Assembly (NCBI RefSeq): GCF_002119525.1 | Contig: NZ_CP017916.1 | Span: forward strand, 806,001 to 870,000 | Direction: 5' to 3' | Length of the DNA stretch: 64,000 bases | DNA from: Vibrio syngnathi | GTDB lineage: Bacteria; Pseudomonadota; Gammaproteobacteria; Enterobacterales; Vibrionaceae | In this document: piece by piece, positions 43,570 to 53,356 of the stretch | Position numbering within the stretch: the stretch's first letter is position 1 | How the letters are laid out: every line of letters starts with the position of its first letter | Notes under the pieces: model-generated | The model's database searches: none | What the model was told of the DNA's origin: nothing | Seen by the model: the letters and a program-made list of their open reading frames with translations, nothing else | Program-made: the position numbers and the translations under genes

Positions 43570-44620
43570 CGAAATTGTTCCACAACAAGCAGAAGGTGGT
43601 GAGCTTGATGTCGCAAGTGTCGATATCGAGTCTATCTCAGGCGAAGAGCGCGCTGCGATCTTGTTGCTAAGTTTAAGTGAAGAAGATGCTGCGGGTATCA
43701 TTCGCCATCTAGAACCTAAACAGGTTCAGCGTGTTGGTAGTGCAATGGCACGTTCAACGGATTGGTCTCAAGAAAAAGTAGGTGCTGTGCACCGCGCTTT
43801 CTTAGATGATATTCAGAAGTACACCAACATCGGTATGGGCAGTGAAGACTTCATGCGTAATGCGTTGGTGGCTGCTCTAGGTGAAGATAAGGCGAATAAC
43901 CTTGTTGATCAGATCCTTTTAGGTACTGGTTCTAAAGGTTTGGATTCTCTTAAGTGGATGGATCCTCGTCAGGTGGCAAGCATCATCATTAACGAGCACC
44001 CACAGATTCAAACGATCGTATTATCTTATCTGGAATCGGATCAGTCTGCGGAGATCTTATCTCAATTCCCTGAGCGTGTTCGCCTTGATTTGATGATGCG
44101 TATTGCTAACCTTGAAGAAGTTCAACCTTCAGCTCTCGCTGAATTGAATGAAATCATGGAGAAACAGTTTGCGGGTCAAGCGGGTGCTCAAGCTGCCAAA
44201 ATTGGTGGCCTGAAAGCCGCTGCTGAGATCATGAACTACATGGACAATAATGTAGAAGGCATCTTGATGGGGCAAATTCGAGATCAAGACGAAGACATGG
44301 CAACGCAGATCCAAGATCTTATGTTTGTCTTTGAAAACCTTATTGAAGTTGATGACCAAGGTGTTCAGCGATTGCTGCGTGATGTTCCACAAGACGTTCT
44401 ACAGAAAGCGCTTAAAGGTGCTGATGAAAGCCTACGTGAGAAGATCTTCAAGAACATGTCTACGCGTGCAGCTGATATGATGAGAGACGATATTGAGGCG
44501 ATGCCGCCAGTTAAAGTCTCTGATGTAGAAGCGGCTCAGAAAGAGATCTTGGGTATTGCGAGGAAGATGGCAGACAGTGGCGAGATTATGCTGTCTGGTG
44601 GCGCCGACGAGTTCCTTTAA
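43562..44620 (+). CDS. fliG: Flagellar motor switch protein FliG
   Basis: 352 residues. N-terminal FliF-binding part (SGEERAAILLLSLSEEDAAG), central EHPQ motif (INEHPQIQTIVLSYL) and C-terminal torque helix (LREKIFKNMSTRAADMMRDD) are all present. It transfers torque from the stator to the rotor. A terminator-like hairpin lies directly after it although fliH follows. Confidence 0.97.
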   Translation: MANEIVPQQAEGGELDVASVDIESISGEERAAILLLSLSEEDAAGIIRHLEPKQVQRVGSAMARSTDWSQEKVGAVHRAFLDDIQKYTNIGMGSEDFMRNALVAALGEDKANNLVDQILLGTGSKGLDSLKWMDPRQVASIIINEHPQIQTIVLSYLESDQSAEILSQFPERVRLDLMMRIANLEEVQPSALAELNEIMEKQFAGQAGAQAAKIGGLKAAAEIMNYMDNNVEGILMGQIRDQDEDMATQIQDLMFVFENLIEVDDQGVQRLLRDVPQDVLQKALKGADESLREKIFKNMSTRAADMMRDDIEAMPPVKVSDVEAAQKEILGIARKMADSGEIMLSGGADEFL

Positions 44621-44635
44621 TACAGAAACCTCAAG

Positions 44636-44660
44636 AGCCCCACATTGTTGGGGCTTTTCT
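44636..44660 (+). terminator. Intrinsic terminator between fliG and fliH
   Basis: Stem AGCCCCA/TGGGGCT with a short loop, then TTTTCTTT. It lies inside what is usually considered one fliEFGHIJ operon. Confidence 0.8.
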
Positions 44661-44746
44661 TTATCCAGCCTCAAACCACAGATTAACTACCGTGTAATTG
44701 CTTGAATCTACAACGCAGTTGGACGCACTCATAGATAGGTACTGAT

Positions 44747-45547
44747 ATGTCAGGTGATAGAAAACGCGGCTTCCTTCGCCCTGAAGAAGATAATACGGTT
44801 GCCCAGCCTCAGAAATGGGGGCTGCCTGACTATACCTCTGATGTGAATAAGCAAGCCAAAGAAACGGCTTTTAACTACGATCCTGGTTGGATGCCGACGG
44901 TTGAAGAAGCCATCGAAGATGAAGAACTGGTTCTAACTGAAGACCAAATCGAACTGATCAAGCAAGGGGCTTATCAAGAAGGGCTTCATCAAGGGCAAGA
45001 AGCTGGTTTTAAACAAGGGTACGACAAAGGCAAAGAAGAAGGGTTTGCTGCAGGCCACGAAGAAGGCAACCAAGCCGGAAAACTTGAAGGTGTGACTGCG
45101 GGTCAAGAGTACATTCAACAGCAAGTTGCCATCTTTATGGGACTCGCCAACCAATTCGCTCAACCATTAGAGTTGATGAATGCTCAGGTTGAGAAGCAAT
45201 TGGTCGACATGGTACTGACCATGGTTAAAGAAGTGGTTCATGTTGAAGTGCAAACCAACCCACAAATTATATTAGATACCGTGAAAGAATCGGTAGAGTC
45301 ACTGCCAATCTCAGGTCACGCGATCACATTGAAGCTAAACCCTGAAGACGTTGCAATAATACGCTCAGCGTATGGTGAAACGGAATTGGACTGTCGTAAT
45401 TGGACGTTGGTATCAGAGCCTGCACTTAACCGTGGTGATGTCCAAATTGAAGCGGGTGAGTCGAGTGTTAATTACCGCATGGAAGAGCGCGTGAAGAACG
45501 TCATTCAAAGCTTCTGTGGTGTAAACCGTCATCAAGGTCATGAGTAA
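44747..45547 (+). CDS. fliH: Flagellar export stator protein FliH
   Basis: 266 residues. Residues ~75-122 form a glycine-repeat helix (GxxxG pattern: [20 protein letters not shown]) typical of FliH, followed by the V-ATPase subunit E-like C-terminal domain. It regulates the export ATPase FliI. It overlaps fliI by one base. The 126-bp gap before it holds a terminator hairpin; I found no -24/-12 element there. Confidence 0.94.
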   Translation: MSGDRKRGFLRPEEDNTVAQPQKWGLPDYTSDVNKQAKETAFNYDPGWMPTVEEAIEDEELVLTEDQIELIKQGAYQEGLHQGQEAGFKQGYDKGKEEGFAAGHEEGNQAGKLEGVTAGQEYIQQQVAIFMGLANQFAQPLELMNAQVEKQLVDMVLTMVKEVVHVEVQTNPQIILDTVKESVESLPISGHAITLKLNPEDVAIIRSAYGETELDCRNWTLVSEPALNRGDVQIEAGESSVNYRMEERVKNVIQSFCGVNRHQGHE

Positions 45548-46866
45548 TGCTTGAGTTGGCGAACCGTCTCAGTCAATACAAAGTCGAAGGACTAAAGTCG
45601 CGACCAATTGCTTCAGGCAAACTCGTTCGTGTTGTTGGTCTAACGCTTGAGGCGACCGGCTGTAAAGCACCTATCGGCAGCTTATGCTTGGTCGAAACCA
45701 TGTCTGGTCAGATGGAGGCCGAAGTCGTCGGCTTCTCTGGCGATAACCTGTTTTTGATGCCGAGTGAACAAATTACTGGGATCTTACCAGGTGCTCGCGT
45801 GACACCGATGACATCAGAAAGCGGTATCCCTGTTGGAATGGAGTTACTTGGTCGTGTTATCGATGGTGTCGGTAATCCACTTGATGGGCTAGGTCCAATC
45901 TATACCGAGCAACGCGCTTCATTTAACGCCGAGCCAATCAACCCTTTAGCTCGTAAACCTATCTCTGAGCCACTTGACGTTGGCTTGAAAGCGATTAATG
46001 GCTTGTTAACGGTGGGCAAAGGGCAGCGTATCGGCTTGTTTGCGGGTTCCGGTGTTGGTAAGTCGGTCACGCTTGGGATGATGACTCGTGGTACAACCGC
46101 GCAAGTGGTTGTAGTGGGGTTGATTGGTGAGCGTGGACGCGAAGTAAAAGAATTTATTGAAGAGATCCTTGGCGAAGATGGTCGTAAGCGATCTGTTGTG
46201 GTCGCTGCTCCTGCGGATTCATCGCCATTAATGCGATTGAAAGGCTGTCAGACCGCACTGGCTGTAGCCGAGTACTTCCGCGACCAAGGTTTAGATGTAC
46301 TACTACTGATGGACTCATTGACCCGTTTCGCTCAGGCGCAGCGTGAAATTGCTCTGTCTGTCGGTGAACCGCCAGCGACTAAAGGTTATCCGCCATCAGT
46401 ATTCGCCAAGCTTCCTGCGCTGGTGGAACGAGCGGGTAACGGCAACGACGAACAAGGTTCTATCACCGCTTTCTTTACCGTGTTAACCGAAGGTGATGAC
46501 TTACAAGACCCTATTGCCGATGCATCGCGAGCGATTCTAGATGGTCACATTGTTTTATCTCGTGAGATGGCGGATGCTGGGCATTATCCTGCGATTGATG
46601 TTGAGAAATCGGTCAGTCGTGTTATGCCTCAAATCACCACTGAAGAACATGTCTTGATGTCGAAAGCGGTTCGCCAAGTGTTGTCTATTTGTCGTAAGAA
46701 CCAAGATTTGGTATCGATTGGCGCCTATAAACCGGGGACAGACCCAGCTATTGATAGTGCCTTTACCTTGAAACCTAGATTGGATGAGTACTTACAACAG
46801 AAAATGAAAGAAACGGTTCCGTATGACATGTGCGTTAACATGTTAAAGCATGTGTTAGGCGGTTAG
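45547..46866 (+). CDS. fliI: Flagellar export ATPase FliI
   Basis: 439 residues. Walker [10 protein letters not shown] near residue 167, Walker [13 protein letters not shown], and the F1-beta-like core [17 protein letters not shown]. It powers or primes export of flagellar subunits. Confidence 0.97.
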   Translation: MLELANRLSQYKVEGLKSRPIASGKLVRVVGLTLEATGCKAPIGSLCLVETMSGQMEAEVVGFSGDNLFLMPSEQITGILPGARVTPMTSESGIPVGMELLGRVIDGVGNPLDGLGPIYTEQRASFNAEPINPLARKPISEPLDVGLKAINGLLTVGKGQRIGLFAGSGVGKSVTLGMMTRGTTAQVVVVGLIGERGREVKEFIEEILGEDGRKRSVVVAAPADSSPLMRLKGCQTALAVAEYFRDQGLDVLLLMDSLTRFAQAQREIALSVGEPPATKGYPPSVFAKLPALVERAGNGNDEQGSITAFFTVLTEGDDLQDPIADASRAILDGHIVLSREMADAGHYPAIDVEKSVSRVMPQITTEEHVLMSKAVRQVLSICRKNQDLVSIGAYKPGTDPAIDSAFTLKPRLDEYLQQKMKETVPYDMCVNMLKHVLGG

Positions 46867-46888
46867 GCCGTGTTGAATAAGGTCAATC

Positions 46889-47326
46889 ATGGATAACGCG
46901 TTAGAATTTCTTCTCGATCAAGCGAAAGACCAAGAGAACCAAGCCGTATTGGCGCTGAATCAAGCGAATGTCGAGCTTCAGGGTTACTACGAACAGGTTG
47001 AACAGATCGAAAAATATCGACTTGATTACTGTCAGCAACTTGTTGACCGAGGTAAGGCCGGATTAACCGCTAGCCAATATGGTCACTTAAACCGTTTCTT
47101 AACGCAATTAGATGAAACGCTCTCTAAGCAGAGAGAAGCGGAACACCACTTTAAGAATCAGGTCGATAACTGCCAAAGCTATTGGATGGAGTTACGAAAA
47201 AAGCGTAAATCCTACGAGTGGTTGATGGAGAAAAAGCAGAAAGAGAAAGCAAGGCTGCAAGACCAAAGAGAGCAAAAGCAAATGGATGAGTTCTCGACTC
47301 TGTTATATAGCCGAAAGAAAATGTGA
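46889..47326 (+). CDS. fliJ: Flagellar export protein FliJ
   Basis: A 145-residue all-helical coiled-coil protein (VELQGYYEQVEQIEKYRLDY; KKRKSYEWLMEKKQKEKARL). FliJ links the export ATPase ring with FlhA. It is directly after fliI, and the family is recognised mostly by that position and the coiled-coil pattern. Confidence 0.92.
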   Translation: MDNALEFLLDQAKDQENQAVLALNQANVELQGYYEQVEQIEKYRLDYCQQLVDRGKAGLTASQYGHLNRFLTQLDETLSKQREAEHHFKNQVDNCQSYWMELRKKRKSYEWLMEKKQKEKARLQDQREQKQMDEFSTLLYSRKKM

Positions 47327-47372
47327 CCTTAAACCTCGAATGACGCAGGTGCTGTTATCCAGATGGCATAAT

Positions 47373-47388
47373 TAAAATTTATAGGCAT
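47373..47388 (+). promoter_or_regulatory. Sigma-54 promoter for the fliK operon
   Basis: AGGCATGTTTCTTGCT with GG-N10-GC spacing, 121 bp before fliK. The first base departs from consensus. Confidence 0.7.
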
Positions 47389-47508
47389 GTTTCTTGCTCT
47401 GTCTTATATAAAATTGCGCGTTGTGTCTAGCTAAGGCATGAATCGTATCCGACTTTCTTTTTGTTGTCTGATTCATGGCAGCAAAGCTAGTAGATAGAGC
47501 TTGTATAT

Positions 47509-49623
47509 ATGAATGTTAGTCTTTCCTCAAATTCAGCGACCAACAAAACGTCATCGTTGTTGGACTCCGGTTCTGCCTCTTCAAAGGTAGAAGATACTGG
47601 AGACTCTAAAGGCTTCTTTGAGTCTTTCAAAGAAGCACTAGGCTTTGAAGAAAGTGACAGTAAAGTCGCAGCAAAAGACGCAGAAATCACCGCGAAACCT
47701 GATGCTAAACAGGCCTCTACCGAAGGTGAAGCGTCAGCCGAAGCGAACAAAGGTGATTCAGCTGAATCAAAGGCTACTGACGAAGTGAACGAAGCGCAAA
47801 GCAAGCAAGCAGCTTCAGAAGTAGAAGGCGAGAAAGCTGCTGAGGAAATATCTGCAGAGGCTGCGTCTGGATCTGAGGCTGAGCTCAAAGCCAATTCGGG
47901 TACTGATAGCACTGTCGCTGATAAAACTGTCGCAGATAAGGCGGATGGTAAAGATGCGCAGGTTACGACGAATGATTCTAAAGAACAGGTTGCTCAATCC
48001 CAAACTCAGGGTACATCAGCTGTAGATGGCTCTGCGCAAGCATCGCAAGCTAATGCAGCGATGAATGAAGGCAATAAATTGCTTGGTCAATTGGATGAGG
48101 CAAACAAAACTCTAAATCAAGCGCCAAACGGCAAAGGCTTGCCTCAGCAAGGTCAGGTAGATAAAGCCCAAGGTAATATCTCCGGTGCTTCAGTTGCAGT
48201 AGCCTCCGTTACGGATGAGGCGACACAGCAAACGAATGCAGCAACCCAAGAGAATAGTCTAGAGGTGGATTCTGAAATCGCTGTTCTTACCGGAGGTAAG
48301 GGTGTGTCTCAGCTGACCGATGATGAAATCCGACAGTTGATGGATAAAGGCGTCACTCCAGAACAAATTGAAGCCAGTATGAACCGAGAGCTGAGTCAAA
48401 AGAACGCGGCTAGTGCCGCGGTGGCCGAACAGAGCCAAGCGATCTCAGCTGCGGATATTGAACTAGCCAAGCAGGTTGATGCCCATACCAAAGCACTAAA
48501 ACAATTGAATGGACAAATCGAATCAGAACAGTCTGTTGTCGATAGCTTGCTTAAGAAGCAACAAAGTGGTGCTAAGTTGACGGTTGATGAGCAAGCCGCT
48601 TTGGCTAAAGCGACCTCTAACTTAGACCTGTTGAATCAACAGCTCACTAACGTTCAACAACAAGCAACGGCTTTGCTAAATCAAGCCCCGGCTGTGAACA
48701 GCGCGTCTGGTGAACCCGCTGCTATTGATTGGGATAATACGGATTCAAGCGAAACTAAAGCCTTAGCTGCGGCAGCATCAACAGCAGCTGTAGCGACGGC
48801 TGCACAACAAGTGTCAGCGCAGGCCACTTCTCAATCAGCAAGCAATGCTCTTGCGGATAAAGCGCTAACACAACAGGCTGCTCAACAATTGACGTCTCAA
48901 CAGGGGAGTGCAGCTCCTACGCAACAGCAAGCAGCCTTAGATCCTAGTTTGACGGCACAAAGCTTAGCGATGAATGCAGCACCAGTCGCTACCAAGGCGG
49001 GTGCGACTGATGCGCTTCTTAAAGCAGGGGCGGGTGCCGCAGCATTATCAGGCTTGGGTAAAGCTGGCGCGAAAGACGATTCTAAAGACTCGACCTTTGC
49101 TCAGCAGATCGCTTCTGCGGCAGGTGCGCAAGGTACAGCCACAGTAGGTTCAGCTCCGACACGAGCAGAAATTCAAGCGGCTCAACAGGCTCCTTTACAG
49201 CTCACTAAAGAGCTAGCCAACGAGCAGGTGGCAGAAAAAGTACAAATGATGATGTCTAAGAACCTTAAGAACTTGGATATCCGTCTTGACCCACCAGAGT
49301 TGGGGCAGATGAAAATTCGCATGACCATGAATAATGACGTGGCGAACGTGCACTTTACTGTCGGTAGCCAACAAGCGAGAGAGGTTATTGAACAAACCTT
49401 ACCTCGTTTGAGGGAGATGCTTGCTCAGCAAGGGATGCAGCTTGCTGAGTCTTCAGTTCAGCAACAGAATTCTGGTCAGGGACAAGACAGGTACAACAAT
49501 GGTGAGCAACAATCAGGCTCTAACCGTATAAATGATGGTCAAGGTGATGAAAACCTTGATAGCAACAGCAATCTTGAATTGAATGTCACGTCAAAGCGTG
49601 ATGGAATTAGTTATTATGCCTAG
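47509..49623 (+). CDS. fliK: Flagellar hook-length control protein FliK
   Basis: 704 residues. The first ~550 are low-complexity (Ala, Gln, Ser, Glu, Lys), as usual for the molecular ruler part. The conserved C-terminal domain (LDIRLDPPELGQMKIRMTMN, followed by LPRLREMLAQQGMQLAE) is the substrate-specificity switch that acts on FlhB. The protein is longer than enteric FliK (about 400), which is normal for Vibrio. The central region contains long helices (AHTKALKQLNGQIESEQSVV). Confidence 0.93.
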   Translation: MNVSLSSNSATNKTSSLLDSGSASSKVEDTGDSKGFFESFKEALGFEESDSKVAAKDAEITAKPDAKQASTEGEASAEANKGDSAESKATDEVNEAQSKQAASEVEGEKAAEEISAEAASGSEAELKANSGTDSTVADKTVADKADGKDAQVTTNDSKEQVAQSQTQGTSAVDGSAQASQANAAMNEGNKLLGQLDEANKTLNQAPNGKGLPQQGQVDKAQGNISGASVAVASVTDEATQQTNAATQENSLEVDSEIAVLTGGKGVSQLTDDEIRQLMDKGVTPEQIEASMNRELSQKNAASAAVAEQSQAISAADIELAKQVDAHTKALKQLNGQIESEQSVVDSLLKKQQSGAKLTVDEQAALAKATSNLDLLNQQLTNVQQQATALLNQAPAVNSASGEPAAIDWDNTDSSETKALAAAASTAAVATAAQQVSAQATSQSASNALADKALTQQAAQQLTSQQGSAAPTQQQAALDPSLTAQSLAMNAAPVATKAGATDALLKAGAGAAALSGLGKAGAKDDSKDSTFAQQIASAAGAQGTATVGSAPTRAEIQAAQQAPLQLTKELANEQVAEKVQMMMSKNLKNLDIRLDPPELGQMKIRMTMNNDVANVHFTVGSQQAREVIEQTLPRLREMLAQQGMQLAESSVQQQNSGQGQDRYNNGEQQSGSNRINDGQGDENLDSNSNLELNVTSKRDGISYYA

Positions 49624-49639
49624 TATCAGGCTAAAACAC

Positions 49640-49717
49640 TTAGCTAATGGAAAGAACCGTTAGTTTATAGAAGAACAGTTAGTTAATAGAAAGTACCGTT
49701 AGTTAATAGAAGAACAG
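49640..49717 (+). repeat. 39-bp tandem repeat (two copies of a 20+19 bp pair) between fliK and fliL
   Basis: Units: TTAGCTAATGGAAAGAACCG (49640), TTAGTTTATAGAAGAACAG (49660), TTAGTTAATAGAAAGTACCG (49679), TTAGTTAATAGAAGAACAG (49699). Units 1/3 and 2/4 match each other best, giving an alternating A-B-A-B order. Confidence 0.9.
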
Positions 49718-49733
49718 GAAGTTAGAGCTGAAT

Positions 49734-50222
49734 ATGGCAGAAGAACAAGAAACACCGAAAGGAAAGAGTAAGCTTCTTATTATCGTTATCGCGGTTGTTG
49801 TGCTGTTACTTGGAGGTGGTGGTGCCGCATTTTTCTTAATGGATTCCGATGATAAAACTGAGAGTGCTGGATCGTCAGCTGAGGTTCAATTCATGGACGC
49901 TGATCCAGTGGTCTATGTTAATGTGCCTCAAGCTTTCTTATTTAACGTTACGGGCGATAAGAAAGATCGCTTAGTTCAGATAAAAGTACAGCTGATGGTA
50001 CGTGGTATGAAGAATGAAGTTCTCGCTCGATACCACTCTCCACTTGTTGAAAGCGCACTACTTGCTACATTCGCTTCGGCGACGGTCGATCAATTACGAT
50101 CTCCTGCCGGCAGAGTTGAACTGCGGAACAAGGCGACTGAAGATATTAAAGCAAGCTTAACTCAAGCTGTTGGCCAGCCGGTCATTGAAAAAGTGTTATT
50201 CACTGACTTTGTAATTCAATAG
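49734..50222 (+). CDS. fliL: Flagellar basal-body associated protein FliL
   Basis: 162 residues with one N-terminal membrane helix (LLIIVIAVVVLLLGGGGAAF) and a periplasmic stomatin-like domain. In Vibrio FliL forms a ring around the stator. Its start lies 16 bp after the tandem repeat and has only a weak ribosome binding site. Confidence 0.95.
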   Translation: MAEEQETPKGKSKLLIIVIAVVVLLLGGGGAAFFLMDSDDKTESAGSSAEVQFMDADPVVYVNVPQAFLFNVTGDKKDRLVQIKVQLMVRGMKNEVLARYHSPLVESALLATFASATVDQLRSPAGRVELRNKATEDIKASLTQAVGQPVIEKVLFTDFVIQ

Positions 50223-50229
50223 GTAATAT

Positions 50230-51273
50230 GTGACCGATTTATTAAGCCAAGACGAAATTGATGCGCTATTACATGGCGTTGATGATGTTGAAGACGTTGA
50301 AGATGTCTTAGAAACCGAAAGTGACAATACGGTCAATTTTGATTTCTCATCACAAGATCGAATCGTTCGTGGTCGAATGCCGACCCTTGAACTTATTAAC
50401 GAGCGTTTCGCACGTCATATGCGTATTAGCTTGTTTAATATGTTGCGTAAGACGGCTGAAGTGTCGATCAACGGCGTACAGATGATGAAATTTGGTGAGT
50501 ACCAGAACACACTCTATGTACCCACAAGTTTAAACATGGTTCGCTTCCGCCCGTTAAAAGGTACTGCGCTAATCACGATGGAAGCTCGGCTAGTTTTCAT
50601 TCTCGTAGAGAACTTTTTTGGTGGTGATGGTCGTTTTCACGCCAAGATTGAAGGTCGCGAATTTACACCAACAGAAAGACGAATTATTCAGTTACTACTG
50701 AAAATTGTTTTTGAAGATTACAAAGAAGCTTGGTCTCCCGTGATGGGCGTTGAGTTTGAATACTTGGACTCTGAAGTAAACCCAAGTATGGCTAACATTG
50801 TGAGCCCTACCGAAGTGATTGTTGTGAGTTCATTTCACATTGAAGTCGATGGCGGTGGCGGTGATTTCCATGTGGTTATGCCTTACTCAATGGTTGAGCC
50901 GATTCGTGAACTGCTGGATGCTGGTGTCCAATCAGATAAAATGGAAACCGACGTTCGTTGGAGTTCAGCATTGCGTGATGAAATCATGGATGTGCCAGTC
51001 AACTTCCGTGTCAATTTGCTCGAGCAAGATATCTCTTTGCGTGATTTGATGGAACTTCGTCCTGGGGATGTTATCCCGATGAATATGCCTGAGCATGCAA
51101 CCATGTTTGTTGAAGAACTGCCGACCTATCGTGTGAAAATGGGCCGTTCTGGAGAGAAGCTCGCGGTACAGATTTCTGAAAAAATTGAAAGACCTCATGT
51201 GGTCAAAACCGATCTCGCTTTTCTTGGCAAAGACTTAATGTCTGAGCTGGAAAATAGCGAAGATGAAGAATAG
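50230..51273 (+). CDS. fliM: Flagellar motor switch protein FliM
   Basis: 347 residues from GTG 50230. The N-terminal peptide LLSQDEIDALLHG is the CheY-P docking motif. The middle domain (RMPTLELINERFARHMRISL) and the C-terminal SPOA-like domain (VKMGRSGEKLAVQISEKIE) are conserved. Residues ~17-27 have a short acidic repeat (DDVEDVEDVLE). Confidence 0.97.
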   Translation: MTDLLSQDEIDALLHGVDDVEDVEDVLETESDNTVNFDFSSQDRIVRGRMPTLELINERFARHMRISLFNMLRKTAEVSINGVQMMKFGEYQNTLYVPTSLNMVRFRPLKGTALITMEARLVFILVENFFGGDGRFHAKIEGREFTPTERRIIQLLLKIVFEDYKEAWSPVMGVEFEYLDSEVNPSMANIVSPTEVIVVSSFHIEVDGGGGDFHVVMPYSMVEPIRELLDAGVQSDKMETDVRWSSALRDEIMDVPVNFRVNLLEQDISLRDLMELRPGDVIPMNMPEHATMFVEELPTYRVKMGRSGEKLAVQISEKIERPHVVKTDLAFLGKDLMSELENSEDEE

Positions 51274-51302
51274 CAAAGTAGATAAAAGTATAGGAATTGG
51301 TA

Positions 51303-51713
51303 ATGGAACCTAGTGAAGATCAAAAGCTAGCAGACGAATGGGCTGCAGCACTTGGTGAAGACCCTTCAGCACCGTCAATCGATGTTGATGATGTTCTCGC
51401 AGCACCACTTGATGAGTTAACCGACTCATCGTCTCCAATTTCAGAAGATGAGCGTCGTAAGCTGGATACCATTATGGACATCCCAGTGACTATCTCAATG
51501 GAAGTCGGCCGCTCTCAAATTAGTATCCGTAACTTACTTCAATTGAACCAAGGTTCGGTTGTTGAGCTAGATAGAATTGCTGGTGAGTCACTTGACGTGA
51601 TGGTTAACGGCACTCTGATTGCTCATGGAGAAGTGGTTGTGGTGAATGACAAATTTGGTATTCGTTTGACAGACGTTATTAGTCAAACAGAACGAATTAA
51701 GAAGTTGCGTTAA
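51303..51713 (+). CDS. fliN: Flagellar motor switch protein FliN
   Basis: 136 residues from ATG 51303 (AGGA 7 bp upstream); a TTG two codons earlier is unlikely. The C-terminal SPOA domain reads IPVTISMEVGRSQISIRNLL ... GIRLTDVISQTERI. It builds the lower C-ring. Overlaps fliO by one base. Confidence 0.96.
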   Translation: MEPSEDQKLADEWAAALGEDPSAPSIDVDDVLAAPLDELTDSSSPISEDERRKLDTIMDIPVTISMEVGRSQISIRNLLQLNQGSVVELDRIAGESLDVMVNGTLIAHGEVVVVNDKFGIRLTDVISQTERIKKLR

Positions 51714-52153
51714 TGAGCTTCTTGTCTCAGAGACTGGCGGGCTCTTCTCTCGGAATGACAGGTTTTTCTCGCAGAGTCTTGGGAGTAGGGCTACTTGCTA
51801 CTCCTTCTATTGCCTTTGCGGCAACGCCTCCTTCTCTCGATTTAGCGACCACCTTTGGGTCGCTAATTTTCGTTATAGCCTTCATTTTATTTATTGCTTG
51901 GCTACTGAAGCGAATGCAAGTGCCTGCGATGTCGAATCAACAAGGTTTGGCTATTATTAGGCAAATTCCGGTAGGCACAAAAGAACGTATCGCTATTGTA
52001 CAAGCGGGTGATGAACAGTTCTTGGTAGGCATTACCACACAATCGATTCAGCTGATCTCTAAGCTCGATAAACCTCTTACTCAGGAGATGCTGGAAAAAA
52101 GTACATTTTCAAGTCAGCTTTCCCAGCTAATAAAAAAAGATGCAAACAAGTAA
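51713..52153 (+). CDS. fliO: Flagellar export protein FliO
   Basis: 146 residues. One clear membrane helix (residues ~48-65, [18 protein letters not shown]) after an N-terminal hydrophobic, signal-like stretch ending near SIAFAATPP. The cytoplasmic tail has the FliO pattern [20 protein letters not shown]. It supports assembly of the FliPQR export gate. Overlaps fliP by 14 bp. Confidence 0.92.
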   Translation: MSFLSQRLAGSSLGMTGFSRRVLGVGLLATPSIAFAATPPSLDLATTFGSLIFVIAFILFIAWLLKRMQVPAMSNQQGLAIIRQIPVGTKERIAIVQAGDEQFLVGITTQSIQLISKLDKPLTQEMLEKSTFSSQLSQLIKKDANK

Positions 52154-53069
52154 CGGATTTTTGAATCCATTTTACTTTTGCCATGCCGGATTTTTCCGTA
52201 CGGTGAAAGTGTGGTTGGTTCAGCTCATTATATTCTGCTCTCTCGTATTTAGCGTGTCAGTATTTGCACAGGTTGAAGATGGCACTGTCATTCCTGCGAA
52301 TACCGCTGGATCTGAGTCGGTCACCATCAGTACGATGCAGCAAGATCAAGCCAAATCGAAGACTATGACCACTGGTAGCTTAACCGGTAATGGTGGCGGC
52401 ATACCTGCATTTACCATGACCACCAATGCCAATGGCGGTGAAGACTACTCGATTAACCTGCAAATTCTTGCGTTAATGACCATGCTTGGCTTCTTGCCGG
52501 CGATGGTTATTTTGATGACATCGTTCACCCGCATTGTGGTTGTGATGTCTATTTTGCGTCAGGCAATGGGTCTTCAACAAACACCTTCAAACCAAGTGAT
52601 TATTGGCATTGCGATATTTCTGACCTTCTTCATCATGTCGCCAGTAATCAGTCAGGTAAATGAACAAGCTGTTCAGCCTTATTTGAATGAACAGATATCA
52701 GCGCGACAGGCGTTTGATGTTGCCCAAGGGCCGATTAAGTCTTTTATGCTTAAACAGACTCGAATCAAAGACCTTGAAACTTTTGTTGAAATTTCAGGAG
52801 CGGAAGTGACGAATCCTGAAGATGTTTCAATGGCGGTTCTGATTCCTGCGTTTATCACGTCTGAATTGAAAACAGCTTTCCAGATAGGCTTTATGCTGTT
52901 CTTGCCGTTCCTAATTATCGACTTGGTGGTAGCATCAGTTTTGATGGCCATGGGTATGATGATGTTGTCACCAATGATTGTATCGCTGCCGTTTAAGTTG
53001 ATGTTGTTCGTCCTTGTTGATGGTTGGAATTTGATACTCTCCACACTCGCCGGCAGTTTTGCCTTGTAG
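52140..53069 (+). CDS. fliP: Flagellar export gate protein FliP
   Basis: 309 residues. A signal peptide ([15 protein letters not shown]) is followed by ~60 non-conserved residues and then the four-helix FliP core ([40 protein letters not shown]). The start at 52140 lies within the end of fliO; the residues before the signal peptide make this start slightly uncertain. Confidence 0.95.
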   Translation: MQTSNGFLNPFYFCHAGFFRTVKVWLVQLIIFCSLVFSVSVFAQVEDGTVIPANTAGSESVTISTMQQDQAKSKTMTTGSLTGNGGGIPAFTMTTNANGGEDYSINLQILALMTMLGFLPAMVILMTSFTRIVVVMSILRQAMGLQQTPSNQVIIGIAIFLTFFIMSPVISQVNEQAVQPYLNEQISARQAFDVAQGPIKSFMLKQTRIKDLETFVEISGAEVTNPEDVSMAVLIPAFITSELKTAFQIGFMLFLPFLIIDLVVASVLMAMGMMMLSPMIVSLPFKLMLFVLVDGWNLILSTLAGSFAL

Positions 53070-53080
53070 CTGGGGGAAGC

Positions 53081-53350
53081 ATGAATCCTGAAATATTCGT
53101 AGATTTGTTCCAAGATGCCCTTTGGATGGTACTAATTATGGTTTGCGCCATAATTATTCCTAGCCTGCTGATTGGTTTGGTTGTGGCTGTTTTCCAAGCG
53201 GCTACTTCGATTAATGAACAAACTTTAAGTTTCCTACCACGTTTGATCGTGACGTTATTAGCGTTGATGATGTTTGCACATTGGATGACGCAAATGATGA
53301 TGGAGTTCTTTTTCGAACTCATCGAACGCTTGCCACAAGTTCTGTACTAA
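53081..53350 (+). CDS. fliQ: Flagellar export gate protein FliQ
   Basis: 89 residues from ATG 53081, just after a GGGGGAA ribosome binding site; the upstream open frame is not used. Two membrane helices (MVLIMVCAIIIPSLLIGLVV; LPRLIVTLLALMMFAHWM). Part of the FliPQR gate. Confidence 0.96.
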   Translation: MNPEIFVDLFQDALWMVLIMVCAIIIPSLLIGLVVAVFQAATSINEQTLSFLPRLIVTLLALMMFAHWMTQMMMEFFFELIERLPQVLY

Positions 53351-53356
53351 TTCGAT

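Noticed and set aside
47487..47912. Open frame of 141 codons antisense to fliK
   Set aside because: A by-product of the low-complexity Ala/Ser/Glu codons of fliK; the translated product is Ser/Ala-rich without motifs.
53024..53080. Longer N-terminus for FliQ
   Set aside because: It overlaps the end of fliP, is not FliQ-like, and the strong GGGGGAA site points to ATG 53081.
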